Positions 1 to 7,869 of a stretch of DNA of 17,631 nucleotides are shown in pieces. The position numbers and the translations under genes were made by a program. How positions within the stretch are numbered: position 1 is the stretch's first letter; each line of letters opens with the position of its first letter. The notes under the pieces were generated by a model, which saw nothing but the letters and a program-made list of their open reading frames with translations, had not been told where the DNA came from and did no database searches. Where the stretch lies: assembly GCA_023416515.1 (NCBI GenBank), contig JAEZHP010000106.1, positions 1 through 17,631 on the forward strand. Direction: 5' to 3'. The DNA comes from Pseudomonadota bacterium (GTDB lineage Bacteria > Pseudomonadota > Alphaproteobacteria > Sphingomonadales > Sphingomonadaceae).

Positions 1-477
1 GCCCGCGACTCCCGCCCCATCGACGTGCAGAGCCTTCGAATCATCCGCGAGCTGCCCATCCAGAACTGGCTCCAGCCCGGCGAGTTCGCCTGGGACGCCG
101 AGGCCGCCGCGGCTGCGACCGGCGAGGCGATAATCGTCGTCAACCTGCGCGCCCGGGTCCTCTCGGTGTACAAGAACGGGGTCGAGATCGGCCGTTCCTC
201 GATCCTCTACGGCGCCCCCGACAAGCCGACCCCGACCGGCACCTTCCCGATCCTCGAGAAGCGCCGCGACCATACTTCCAACATCTACAACGCGCCGATG
301 CCGCACATGCAGCGGCTGACCTGGGATGGCGTCGCGCTCCACGGCAGCCCGCGCCTCGCCGACGATTTCGCCACCAACGGCTGCATCGGCCTCCCCCGCG
401 AATTCGCCGCCCTTCTGTTCGACGTCACCCGAGTCGGCGACCGCGTCGTGGTGTGGAGCGGCCGCTCGGAAGGCTGA
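1..477 (+). CDS. L,D-transpeptidase-like (YkuD-fold) protein, 5' end outside window
   Basis: The reading frame is open to the left edge, so the start probably lies upstream; an internal GTG at 25 is the first possible start inside the window. The visible part has the YkuD order: a strand-rich region (EAIIVVNL..RVLSVYKNG), the PTPTGTFPI segment, then HGSP and, 14 residues after its His, TNGCIGLP with the presumed catalytic Cys. Numbered from the GTG, His is residue 106 and Cys 120. YkuD enzymes cross-link peptidoglycan between diaminopimelate residues or attach proteins to it, in the periplasm. The usual signature is SHGCIRL or close to it. Here Asn replaces His and Gly replaces the Arg after Cys-Ile, so activity or substrate may differ. 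No signal peptide can be judged because the N-terminus is missing. The fold call is secure; catalytic competence is not. Confidence 0.85.
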   Translation, partial: ARDSRPIDVQSLRIIRELPIQNWLQPGEFAWDAEAAAAATGEAIIVVNLRARVLSVYKNGVEIGRSSILYGAPDKPTPTGTFPILEKRRDHTSNIYNAPMPHMQRLTWDGVALHGSPRLADDFATNGCIGLPREFAALLFDVTRVGDRVVVWSGRSEG

Positions 478-549
478 TTCGTCTATCCCCGCGCGAGGTT
501 CGTCGACTCGCGGGTGAACGGAGGAGCGGATTGCGGTTGTGACGGCCGC

Positions 550-687
550 ATGAGCTTCAAGGCGATCTACACCCTGGCCGGCGCCGCGATCCTCGCGCTC
601 GGCCTCGTCACCGGCGGGCCTCCCAGCCCGATGCCGGGGGCAGGGGCGGGCGCGGTCGCCCAGTCGTCCGCGGTCGCCCGCGGCTAA
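550..687 (+). CDS. Tiny hypothetical membrane or secreted peptide (45 aa)
   Basis: A 45-residue frame begins MSFKAIYTLAGAAILALGLV, one hydrophobic helix, followed by a Gly/Pro/Ala-rich tail ending in AVARG. Composition suits a single-pass peptide or a short secreted one. The nearest good Shine-Dalgarno (GGAGGA near 520-525) is about 24 bases upstream of the ATG, too far for normal spacing, and I see no better in-frame start. It lies between the transpeptidase-like gene and a lipoprotein on the same strand. I do not recognise the family. It may be a real small ORF or chance coding in GC-rich sequence. Confidence 0.4.
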   Translation: MSFKAIYTLAGAAILALGLVTGGPPSPMPGAGAGAVAQSSAVARG

Positions 688-746
688 CTGCTCTCTTCCC
701 TCCCGAGCCCGCTTGCGCAACAAAGGGCGAAGAGGGGGAGCGGCAC

Positions 747-1310
747 ATGCGATACGAAGCGGGCGGAGCCTTCGTCGTCGGACTTATGCTGAGCGCCTGC
801 GCCGTCGTCGGCCCGCTCGCCGACCGCCGAATGAGCGACGCGCCTCACGCTGCCTGCGCCGCCATCTCCGGAGTCGCCCTCCCGCCCGCCGGGACCGCGA
901 TCACCGACATGAACATGGCCCAGGCCGTCGCGGTCGAGGAGTCCGAACAGTCCTGCTTCACCCTCGCCGAGCAGCTCCCCGACGGCAGCCGCCGTCCCTG
1001 GCAGGGCGGAGCGCTCGGCCCCGGCCAGGTCCTCCTCGCGGTCCACCGCGGCGGCGAGGCGTGCTCCGGCACCTTCACCCATCTCACCGTCACCGCCAAC
1101 TCGCCGGGCGCCGGCCGAGCCGAGCTCGCCGCCTGGGACCTCCACGCCCGTCCCGGCCACTCCCGCGAGATCCGCTGGGACCGCCCCTTCGCCGACCGCA
1201 CCTTCGCGCTGGCCGACATCGGCTCGACCCTGATGAACCCAGCCGGAGCCCGCATCACCGTCCGCGAAGGCAGCCTCGAGCCTAGCCGGCTCTGCTTCAA
1301 GAGCTACTGA
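747..1310 (+). CDS. Putative lipoprotein of unknown function (187 aa)
   Basis: The ATG is preceded by a strong GGGGGAG ribosome-binding site at about 734-740. The N-terminus is a short signal sequence with a lipobox LSAC (Cys18), predicting lipidation and envelope anchoring. The rest is soluble, with several Cys residues (SEQSCFTLAE, GGEACSGTFTHL, RLCFKSY at the C-terminus) that could form disulfides. No catalytic motif or known domain is evident. It sits 67 bases upstream of the M1 peptidase on the same strand, so co-transcription is possible but not shown. Identity as a lipoprotein is fairly sure; function is unknown. Confidence 0.8.
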   Translation: MRYEAGGAFVVGLMLSACAVVGPLADRRMSDAPHAACAAISGVALPPAGTAITDMNMAQAVAVEESEQSCFTLAEQLPDGSRRPWQGGALGPGQVLLAVHRGGEACSGTFTHLTVTANSPGAGRAELAAWDLHARPGHSREIRWDRPFADRTFALADIGSTLMNPAGARITVREGSLEPSRLCFKSY

Positions 1311-1366
1311 GCGGGTCTTTGCAGGTTCATCTTCGCTGGGTTAGGGACGCCCCAGGTCCGTTTCCT

Positions 1367-1371
1367 GGAGG
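1367..1371 (+). promoter_or_regulatory. Ribosome-binding site fixing a TTG start for the M1 peptidase
   Basis: GGAGG lies six bases before TTG at 1378. The codons that follow give a clean lipoprotein signal (MRLFLAAFALIATAC), and no ATG or GTG nearby would give one, so TTG is the likely start. The site's first two bases fall in the 3' arm of a short dyad, CCAGG (1352-1356) with CCTGG (1364-1368). Confidence 0.65.
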
Positions 1372-1377
1372 CTTGAT

Positions 1378-3273
1378 TTGCGCCTGTTCCTCGCCGCGTT
1401 CGCCCTTATCGCAACCGCCTGCACCACCGTCGGCGACAGCAATCGGGAAAGCCGAATGGTCGCTCCGATCTTGACCACCCCGGACGCCCGCGACACGCAC
1501 AGCTACGCCCGGCCCGAGGTGGCTCGAGTCACCCATGTCGACCTCGACCTCGCGCTCGACTTCGCCGCCAAGCGGGTCGAAGGCACCGCGGCGCTCGACA
1601 TCCTCGCCGCGCCCGGAGCGCAGGAGATCGTCCTCGACAGCAAGGGCCTGGAGATCGCCGGCGTGACCGACGCCAACGGCCGAGCACTCCCGCTCGTCGT
1701 CGGCGCCGAAGACCCGAGCAAGGGCGCTCCGGTCACCATCCGGATGGGCGACGCGCGCCGCATCATCGTCCGCTACCGAAGCGGCGCCGACGCCGCCGCC
1801 CTCCAGTGGCTGACCCCGCAGCAGACCGCCGGTGGCCGCCATCCTTACCTCCTCAGCCAGGGCCAGCCGACGCTCAACCGCACCTGGATCCCGACCCAGG
1901 ACAGCCCCGGAATCCGCCAGACCTGGACCGCGCGCATCACCGCTCCGGAGCCGCTCAAAGTGGTCATGTCCGGCGAGCGGCTGACCCCCGAGGGCGAGCC
2001 GGCCGGCGCCGGACGCCGCGCCTATCGCTTCCGGATGGATCACCCGGTCGCGCCCTATCTCATCGCCATCGCCGCCGGCGACATCGAATTTCGCCCGCTC
2101 GGCCGCCGCACCGGCGTGTGGACCGAGCCGGCGATGATGGAGCGCGCCGCCGCCGAGCTCGTTGACACCGAGCGCATGGTCGAGGCCGCAGAGGCGCTCT
2201 ACGGTCCCTATCGCTGGGGCCGCTACGACGTCATCGTGCTTCCGCCGAGCTTCCCGTACGGCGGCATGGAGAACCCGACCCTCACCTTCCTCACTCCGAC
2301 CTTCATCGCCGGCGACAAGAGCCTGGTCGGCCTCGTCGCCCACGAGCTCGCGCACAGCTGGTCCGGCAACCTCGTCACCAACGCGACCTGGGCGGACTCC
2401 TGGCTCAACGAAGGCTTCACCTCCTATTTCGAGAACCGGATCATGGAGGCGATCTACGGCCCGCGCCGCGCCGCCCAGGAAGCCGCATTGAGCTTCGACG
2501 ACATGATGTCGGCGCTCAACGAGGAGGGGATGACCGACTCCACCACGCGCCTCAACCTGACCGCGGCCGACGGCACCCCCGAGGGCGGAGTCAGCGGCAT
2601 CGTCTACGACAAGGGCGCGGTGTTCCTGCGCACCATCGAGCGGATCGTCGGGCGCGAACGATGGGACGCCTATCTGCGCTCCTATTTCGATCGCCACGCC
2701 TTCCAGCCGATGACCTCGGCACGCTTCCTCGCGGACCTTCGTGCCAACCTCGTTCAGGGCGACGCCCCTCTGGAACAGCGGCTGATGCTCGACCAATGGG
2801 TCTATCAGCCCGGCCTGCCGTCGAACGTCGCGCGCCCCGATCCGGCCGCGTTTGCCGAGGTCGACCAGGCCGTCGCAGCGTTCACCCGCGGTGGCGCGGC
2901 GCCGGCGGCGGCGTTCGGGCGCTGGACGACGGCCGAGCGGCTTCGCTTCCTGAACCGCCTTCCGCGCGAGCTCGCGCAGCCGCGCCTCACCGAGCTCGAC
3001 AGAGCGCTTTCGCTGTCGAGCCAGGGCAATAACGAAGTGCTGTTCGCCTGGCTCAACCTCGCGCTCGCCAACCGCTACGAGCCCGCGGTCGCTCCGGCCG
3101 AGCGCTTCCTCGCAAGCATGGGCCGGCGCAAGTTTGTGCTTCCGCTGTTCCAGACCCTGTGGGGCGAGGGCGACTGGGGAAGAGCGATCGCGCGGCGTGT
3201 CTATGCGCAGACCAGGCCGACCTACCACGCCGTGACCACCGAAAGCGTCGACCGCGTCCTTGGAGTAAGGTGA
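1378..3273 (+). CDS. M1 family zinc aminopeptidase, LTA4H-like lipoprotein (631 aa)
   Basis: A gluzincin metallopeptidase removing N-terminal residues from peptides. It has the exopeptidase motif GGMEN (residues 295-299), the zinc site HELAH (322-326) and the third ligand Glu345 in NEGF, 18 residues after the second His. Tyr410 in VYDKG matches Tyr383 of human leukotriene A4 hydrolase, and GRRK near 582-585 matches the GRMK segment whose Arg and Lys bind the substrate carboxylate. The helical C-terminal domain typical of the LTA4H branch is complete, ending HAVTTESVDRVLG. The length is close to human LTA4H plus a signal. The N-terminus is a lipoprotein signal with Cys15 in ATAC, so the enzyme probably faces the periplasm. 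Aminopeptidase activity is expected; epoxide hydrolase activity should not be assumed. Its TGA overlaps the next gene's ATG. Confidence 0.95.
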   Translation: MRLFLAAFALIATACTTVGDSNRESRMVAPILTTPDARDTHSYARPEVARVTHVDLDLALDFAAKRVEGTAALDILAAPGAQEIVLDSKGLEIAGVTDANGRALPLVVGAEDPSKGAPVTIRMGDARRIIVRYRSGADAAALQWLTPQQTAGGRHPYLLSQGQPTLNRTWIPTQDSPGIRQTWTARITAPEPLKVVMSGERLTPEGEPAGAGRRAYRFRMDHPVAPYLIAIAAGDIEFRPLGRRTGVWTEPAMMERAAAELVDTERMVEAAEALYGPYRWGRYDVIVLPPSFPYGGMENPTLTFLTPTFIAGDKSLVGLVAHELAHSWSGNLVTNATWADSWLNEGFTSYFENRIMEAIYGPRRAAQEAALSFDDMMSALNEEGMTDSTTRLNLTAADGTPEGGVSGIVYDKGAVFLRTIERIVGRERWDAYLRSYFDRHAFQPMTSARFLADLRANLVQGDAPLEQRLMLDQWVYQPGLPSNVARPDPAAFAEVDQAVAAFTRGGAAPAAAFGRWTTAERLRFLNRLPRELAQPRLTELDRALSLSSQGNNEVLFAWLNLALANRYEPAVAPAERFLASMGRRKFVLPLFQTLWGEGDWGRAIARRVYAQTRPTYHAVTTESVDRVLGVR

Positions 3274-3794
3274 TGCGGGCTGTGGCAAAGGTTTCGTGCG
3301 GCGGAGTGCTGGCGTTCGCCCTGACGGCGCTGGCGGCCTGCGGAGCTCCACCGCCTGCCGACAGGGCCGCCGCGGACAATGTGGTGCGCGCGCCTGAGGA
3401 CGTGCTCGCGCAATCCAACGCCGCGATCGTCTACGACCGCAACCAGGCGCTCGCCAGTCTGACCAACGAGGTCGCCCCGCCGACCCGTCAGGAGACGGCG
3501 GCGGCAACCATCCCGGCCCGCTTCCAGGGCCGCTGGGATTCGAGCCGCGAAGCCTGCGCCCGCGCCGCCGGCGAGATGCGGCTGGTGGTCGCTTCGAGCA
3601 GCATGCGCTTCTACGAAAGTGTCGGCGGGGTGACCGGCGTACGTTTGGCTGGGGACACGGTGGCAGTCGACCTGCGCACCAGCGGCGAAGGCGAGACTCG
3701 CACCGAAACCCGCTCGCTGCGCCTGGACAGCGACGGCCGTCTGATCGTCCAAATCGGCGGAAGCTCGGCGACCCGGGTGCGCTGCCCAGGCTGA
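3273..3794 (+). CDS. Small lipoprotein translationally coupled to the M1 peptidase (173 aa)
   Basis: The ATG shares a base with the peptidase stop (TGATG at 3271-3275), and GGAG at 3262-3265 gives a ribosome-binding site, which favours this start over others farther upstream. The signal ends in the lipobox LAAC (Cys23). A low-complexity linker precedes a C-terminal domain beginning near RFQGRWDSSREAC, followed by MRLVVASSSMRFYES and a beta-rich stretch ending ATRVRCPG. The two Cys of the domain could pair. From memory, similar FxGRW...C...LRFYES lipoproteins are common in sphingomonads without assigned function. The overlap implies coordinated expression with the peptidase. It converges with the ABC-F gene, with only 16 bases between stops. 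Confidence 0.85.
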   Translation: MRAVAKVSCGGVLAFALTALAACGAPPPADRAAADNVVRAPEDVLAQSNAAIVYDRNQALASLTNEVAPPTRQETAAATIPARFQGRWDSSREACARAAGEMRLVVASSSMRFYESVGGVTGVRLAGDTVAVDLRTSGEGETRTETRSLRLDSDGRLIVQIGGSSATRVRCPG

Positions 3795-3810
3795 CCGAGC
3801 AGCGGCCCGG

Positions 3811-5679
3811 TCAGGCCGCGATCGCTTCCAGCGCCTCGCTCGCCTCGAGCCACGCGCCTTCGGCCTCTCCGATCATTCTCTCGACGTCGGCGCGCCGCTT
3901 CATCAGGTCGGTCATTGTCAGCCCGGACAGGGTCGAGTCCGCTGCAGACGGATCGAACATCGCCCGCTCGATCGCGCTTCGAAGGCTGGTCAGACGGGCG
4001 AGCTCCGCCTCGGACTGCTTGGCTTGCTTGCGCAAGGTAGCGCCCTTCTCGCGGGCCTCGGCGGCGAGCCTTCGCGCCTCCTTCTTGTTGACCTTCTCGC
4101 CCTTGGCGGGAGCCTTCGCCTCGCCGGCTAGGACCAGGCGGATATAGTCGTCGATGCTTCCGTCATATTCCTGGGCGGTGCCGTCATGGACCAGCACCAG
4201 GCGGTCCGCAGTCATCTCGAGCATGTGGCGATCGTGACTGACGATGACGACCGCGCCGGTATAGGCGTTGAGTGCCTGGATCAGCGCCTCGCGCGCATCG
4301 ACGTCGAGGTGGTTGGTCGGCTCGTCGAGGATCAGCATGTGCGGCGCTTCGCGGGTGATCAGCGCCAGCGCGAGCCGGGCCCGCTCCCCGCCCGACAGCT
4401 TGCCGACCTTGGTCGTCGCCTTCTCGCCGGAAAAGCCGAACCTGCCCAGCTGGCCGCGCACCGCAGCGGGCTTCTCACCCGCCATGAGCCGGGTCATGTG
4501 GTCGAGCGGCGTGTCGTCGCTGCTCAGTTCCTCGACCTGATACTGGGTGAAATAGCCCACCCGCATCTTGCCGCTTGCTGCCATGTCGCCATCCATCGGC
4601 TTCAGCTGGGCTGCGAGAAGGCGCGCAAGGGTCGTCTTGCCGTTACCGTTTCGGCCGAGCAGCGCGATCCGGTCGTCCGGGTCGAGCCGGAGGTTGAGCC
4701 GGCTCAGGATCGGAGTGGCACCATAGCCGACGCTTGCCATGTCCAGGGTGATCAGTGGCGGGCGCAGCTCGTCCGGATTGGGAAAATCGAACGACAGTGA
4801 GGGATCCTCCAGCGCGGCCGCGATCGGCTGCATCCGCGCCAGCGCCTTCGCGCGGGACTGCGCCTGCTTGGCGGTTGAGGCGCGGGCGCTGTTGCGGGCG
4901 ATATAGTCCTGAAGCTTGGCACGCTCGGCGAGCTGCTTCTCTCGAGCCGCGGCCTGCTGCGCCTGGCGTTCCGCCCGCTGGCGCTCGAACGCATCGTAGC
5001 CGCCCGGATAGAGCGTCAGCTTGCCTCGATCGAGGTGGAGGATGTGATCGACGACATTGTTGAGAAAGTCGCGCTCGTGGCTGACGATGACGATCGTCGC
5101 GGGATAGGATTTGAGGAAATCCTCGAGCCACAGCACCGCCTCGAGGTCGAGGTGGTTGGACGGCTCGTCGAGCAGCAGCAGGTCCGGCTCCGAGAAGAGC
5201 AGGGAGGCAAGCGCGACCCGCATTCGCCAGCCGCCGGAGAAGCTTTCGAGCTGCCGGTGCTGCATCTCCTCGTCGAAGCCAAGGCCGACGAGAATCCGGG
5301 CGGCGCGCGATGGGGCGGAATGGGCGTCGATCGCGTTCAGACGCTCGTGGATCTCGCCGATCCGGTCGGGATCGTGGCTTCGCTCGGCCTCTTCGAGCAA
5401 AGCGGCGCGCTCTGTATCGGCGGCAAGGACGGTCTCGAACGGAGTCGCGGTCCCGCCCGGCGCCTCCTGGGCGATATAGCCGAGGCGCGCGGCGCGCGGC
5501 ATCTCGGCGCTTCCGGTATCGGGGTCCAGCAGCCCCGCGATCACGCGCACGAGAGTCGACTTGCCGGCGCCGTTGCGCCCGATGAGCCCGATACGGCCGC
5601 GCGGCGGCAGCGCGGCGCTGGCACCGTCAAGGATGGTGCGCCCGCCAAGGCGGACCGTGATGTCCTTCAAATTCAGCAT
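3811..5679 (-). CDS. ABC-F family ATPase, YheS/Uup type (622 aa)
   Basis: A cytosolic protein with two ATP-binding cassettes and no membrane segment, the ABC-F plan; family members act on ribosomes as translation factors or in antibiotic protection. Cassette 1 has Walker A GRNGAGKS (34-41), signature FSGGW (147-151) and Walker B LLLLDEP with Glu172. A charged linker rich in Gln, Ala, Arg and Lys (about 225-300) is the inter-domain arm that reaches the peptidyl-transferase region in family members. Cassette 2 has GRNGNGKT (342-349), LSGGE (428-432) and LILDEP with Glu453. Residues 525-620 form a charged coiled-coil tail, as in YheS- or Uup-like proteins. Length fits a YheS-like member. The ATG at 5679 starts directly with the cassette strand. 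All ATPase residues are present. Which ABC-F subgroup it belongs to is uncertain. Confidence 0.95.
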   Translation of the reverse strand: MLNLKDITVRLGGRTILDGASAALPPRGRIGLIGRNGAGKSTLVRVIAGLLDPDTGSAEMPRAARLGYIAQEAPGGTATPFETVLAADTERAALLEEAERSHDPDRIGEIHERLNAIDAHSAPSRAARILVGLGFDEEMQHRQLESFSGGWRMRVALASLLFSEPDLLLLDEPSNHLDLEAVLWLEDFLKSYPATIVIVSHERDFLNNVVDHILHLDRGKLTLYPGGYDAFERQRAERQAQQAAAREKQLAERAKLQDYIARNSARASTAKQAQSRAKALARMQPIAAALEDPSLSFDFPNPDELRPPLITLDMASVGYGATPILSRLNLRLDPDDRIALLGRNGNGKTTLARLLAAQLKPMDGDMAASGKMRVGYFTQYQVEELSSDDTPLDHMTRLMAGEKPAAVRGQLGRFGFSGEKATTKVGKLSGGERARLALALITREAPHMLILDEPTNHLDVDAREALIQALNAYTGAVVIVSHDRHMLEMTADRLVLVHDGTAQEYDGSIDDYIRLVLAGEAKAPAKGEKVNKKEARRLAAEAREKGATLRKQAKQSEAELARLTSLRSAIERAMFDPSAADSTLSGLTMTDLMKRRADVERMIGEAEGAWLEASEALEAIAA

Positions 5680-5717
5680 GGCGGCCCTCTAACACCGCCT
5701 GCGCATTAGCCCAAGCA

Positions 5718-5731
5718 GCAACCAGGGTTGC
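5718..5731 (-). other. Short perfect inverted repeat between kinase and ABC-F genes
   Basis: GCAACC-AG-GGTTGC lies between the kinase stop and the ABC-F start. In minus-strand RNA it could form a small hairpin, but no U-tract follows, so intrinsic termination is doubtful. It could be an operator or chance. Nearby, TAGAGG occurs twice in tandem at 5741-5753. Confidence 0.3.
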
Positions 5732-5757
5732 CGGCACCGATAGAGGCTAGAGGTCGA

Positions 5758-6861
5758 CTAACCCCCGAGCGGATCGGGGATGAACGGCAGCCAGATGGTG
5801 GCTCGATAGCCGTCCTCGACCGCCCCGGTCTCAAGGCGAGCGCCCTTGCCGTAGCGCTGGGCGAGCCGCTGGCGGCTGTTGCTGAGGCCGATGCCGGTGC
5901 TGGTTCGCGGCCGCGAGCTTTGCTCGCCGTCGGGGGAGGTGTTGAACACGCTGAGCACCACCTGCCCGTTCTCGCGAGTCGCCTCGACCGACAGGTCGGC
6001 CGGGCCCTTGAGCGCGGACACGCCGTGCTTGATCGCATTCTCGACAAGCGGCTGGAGGATGAAATTGGGGACCTGCGCCGCTTCGGCGTCGGGCGCGATC
6101 TCGATGCTGATGCTGAGCCGCTCGCCGAAGCGCGCCGCCTCGAGATCGAGATAGGCCTCGATCGTCTCGATCTCATGGGAAAGCGGCACGTCCTCCATCG
6201 GGTCCGAGTTGAGCGAGGCGCGGAGGAAGTCGGCGAGGCGCTGGATCATCTCTTCGGCTTCCTCGCGGCGTCCGAGTGTCACCAGGCTGGAGATGGAGTT
6301 CAGCGTGTTGAACAGGAAATGGGGGTTGAGCTGGAGGCGCAGCGCCGCCGCCACCGCCTTGGCCGCGGCCGCCTCGGCAGTCGCGGCGCGGGCGCTGCTC
6401 GCCTCGGCGAGGCCGCTCGCCCGCATCGCCCAGAGCAAGGTGAGGGCGAGGCAGAAGGTCCAAAGATAGAGAAACGCAACCCCGAGCAGCCGCTGCAACG
6501 ACAGATCGAGCGCCCACTCCTGCCAGGCCGGCTGCACATGGAGGGCGAGCCAGCGAAGCCAGTAGACATCGAACAGGGTCTGCAACGCCGTCGCTGCCGC
6601 GATCGCGATAAGAAGCAGCGGCCAACGCAACAGAAGCCCCGCGGGCTGATCGTTCGTGCGCAGCCAGTTGAGCGTCAGGGTCTGCGACACGCCGAGCGCG
6701 AACATGGGTATCGAGGCTGCGAGCATCAGCCCCGGCGGCGTTCGTCCGATCAGGAAGGCGATGAAGTCGACCAGGATATAGCCGAACGTCCAGATCACCA
6801 CGGTCGGGCCGAGCGCGGTGCCGCGGAACTTGGTTCGAAGCTGGTCGATCATCGCGAGCAT
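5758..6861 (-). CDS. LytS/YehU-type membrane sensor histidine kinase (367 aa)
   Basis: The N-terminal half has about four hydrophobic segments (roughly residues 20-40, 44-63, 78-98 and 124-146) and no recognised sensor domain. The phosphoacceptor region is the His_kinase family form LQLNPHFLFNTLNSI with His181. It is followed by an ATPase domain with N-box PLVENAIKHG (271-280, Asn275) and G-box GIGLSN (323-328). This family usually signals to a LytTR-type response regulator encoded next door, but none is present in this window. The chosen ATG at 6861 shares a base with the stop of the upstream gene (TGATG), implying coupling; a GTG at 6882 or an ATG at 6852 are alternatives. The conserved catalytic residues appear intact. 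Signal and partner are unknown. Confidence 0.93.
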   Translation of the reverse strand: MLAMIDQLRTKFRGTALGPTVVIWTFGYILVDFIAFLIGRTPPGLMLAASIPMFALGVSQTLTLNWLRTNDQPAGLLLRWPLLLIAIAAATALQTLFDVYWLRWLALHVQPAWQEWALDLSLQRLLGVAFLYLWTFCLALTLLWAMRASGLAEASSARAATAEAAAAKAVAAALRLQLNPHFLFNTLNSISSLVTLGRREEAEEMIQRLADFLRASLNSDPMEDVPLSHEIETIEAYLDLEAARFGERLSISIEIAPDAEAAQVPNFILQPLVENAIKHGVSALKGPADLSVEATRENGQVVLSVFNTSPDGEQSSRPRTSTGIGLSNSRQRLAQRYGKGARLETGAVEDGYRATIWLPFIPDPLGG

Positions 6862-7382
6862 CAGGGACGCGCCGGCACGCACGGGATCAGGCGCCCGTCG
6901 GGGTCATATTGCGGCCAGCGAACCGCGGCGCCGCTGCGGAGCATCTCGCAGCTGATGTCCTGGCCGGACGGATTTCGGCAGCTCGCATCGACATTGTTGT
7001 AGGATGGACCGAAGGAGGTGCAGTCGAGCCGCCCAACCGCCAGCCGGGTCAGCTGCGCCTTGGCCTCGGCCCCGGACGCCTCCGGACAGAGATTCTCGTA
7101 GCGGCAGCTATTGTCGGTCTCGCGCGCCTCGATTCCGCGCAGCCTCACTCGGACCTGCTTGCCGGTTATGTCCGTCTCGGCGCAGTTGATCGGCCCGTCG
7201 CCGTCGTAGACGCTCTGGACCGTACAGGGAAAATCATTCCCCGACGTGGTGTCGATCCCGGTCGAGGCGGCCTGCCCCAAGGCGCTGAACAGGATGAATG
7301 CGATTGCGGCAAGGATGATCAGGGCGATGGCGATCGCCCCGCCCGACACTTTCCTCGGTCCTTCGGCTGCAGCTTGCGCCAC
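6861..7382 (-). CDS. Membrane-anchored protein with degenerate staphylococcal-nuclease-like domain (173 aa)
   Basis: Residues about 14-34 form one hydrophobic helix after a short charged N-terminus, so the C-terminal domain is probably periplasmic. That domain resembles SNase/thermonuclease proteins: PCTVQSVYDGDGP, then VRVRLRGIEARE, and late GQDISCEMLRSGAAVRWPQY, the usual end of the fold. Arg80 and Glu88 (this numbering) align with SNase Arg35 and Glu43, but the usual APE is ARE and the expected YGR segment holding Arg87 is replaced by SYNNVDASC. Nuclease activity is therefore doubtful. The domain has eight or nine Cys, suggesting disulfides. I chose GTG at 7382 because GGGGAG lies six bases upstream; the ATG at 7406 would add eight residues but has no such site. 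The stop overlaps the kinase start. Confidence 0.8.
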   Translation of the reverse strand: MAQAAAEGPRKVSGGAIAIALIILAAIAFILFSALGQAASTGIDTTSGNDFPCTVQSVYDGDGPINCAETDITGKQVRVRLRGIEARETDNSCRYENLCPEASGAEAKAQLTRLAVGRLDCTSFGPSYNNVDASCRNPSGQDISCEMLRSGAAVRWPQYDPDGRLIPCVPARP

Positions 7383-7462
7383 CCTTTGCTCCCCCAAGCT
7401 CGGCATGGGGAGAATGGCGCAGAGCGAGCGCTAACACAATGTCTTGTCCAGAGCCGTCACCT

Positions 7463-7759
7463 CTAGCGGGCGGCGGCGGCTTTCTCGGACACCGGCTCCC
7501 GGGACCATTGGTTTATCCGCTCGCTGACGGTGAGATCGCGGAGCAAGGCGTCGACGCTGTGCTGGAGCTCGGGCAGGCGGACGATCTCGTGGCGGGCGCC
7601 GCGATAGGCCTCGACGAGCATCACTGCGTCGACGAGGACTGAGAGCAGCATCTCCTCGGGATCCGGGACATCCTCGATATTGGCCAGGAGGGCGAGGACC
7701 TTGCGGCGCGCGGCCTCGGGTTCCGACGTGACTTCCTGGCGACTGACAAGCCAACCCAT
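7463..7759 (-). CDS. Hypothetical helical protein (98 aa)
   Basis: The ATG at 7759 is preceded by TAGGAG with seven bases between, a good ribosome-binding site. The product is soluble, charged and probably all-helical: an early segment EAARRKVLALLANIED, a central PDPEEMLLSVLVDAVMLVE, and a C-terminal LQHSVDALLRDLTVSERIN. It has no Cys and no signal peptide. I do not recognise the family. The same frame stays open far upstream, but that extension is opposite the regulator gene and Arg-rich, so it is not coding. It lies between the ToxR-like regulator and the nuclease-like gene on the same strand. Confidence 0.75.
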   Translation of the reverse strand: MGWLVSRQEVTSEPEAARRKVLALLANIEDVPDPEEMLLSVLVDAVMLVEAYRGARHEIVRLPELQHSVDALLRDLTVSERINQWSREPVSEKAAAAR

Positions 7760-7869
7760 GGCGATACTCCTACTGGGGCCGCCACAGACTACGCGAATAG
7801 GAGGGTGCGGTAAGCGCCGCCGGGCGCAAGAGCGAGTCGCCCTGTCGCAATTCGCGGCCCTGGCGCCGG

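Noticed and set aside
1327..3507. A 726-codon open frame on the minus strand opposite the M1 peptidase
   Set aside because: It lies antisense to a gene with complete catalytic motifs, has no recognisable domain, and has the Arg/Gly/His-rich composition of antisense frames in GC-rich DNA.
5728..7002. A 424-codon open frame on the plus strand opposite the kinase
   Set aside because: The minus strand carries clear histidine kinase motifs; the plus-strand product is low-complexity and charged without a domain.
7814..7827. Hairpin GCGCC-GCCG-GGCGC between the regulator and the 98-aa gene
   Set aside because: Short GC-rich arms with no U-tract are expected by chance at this base composition.
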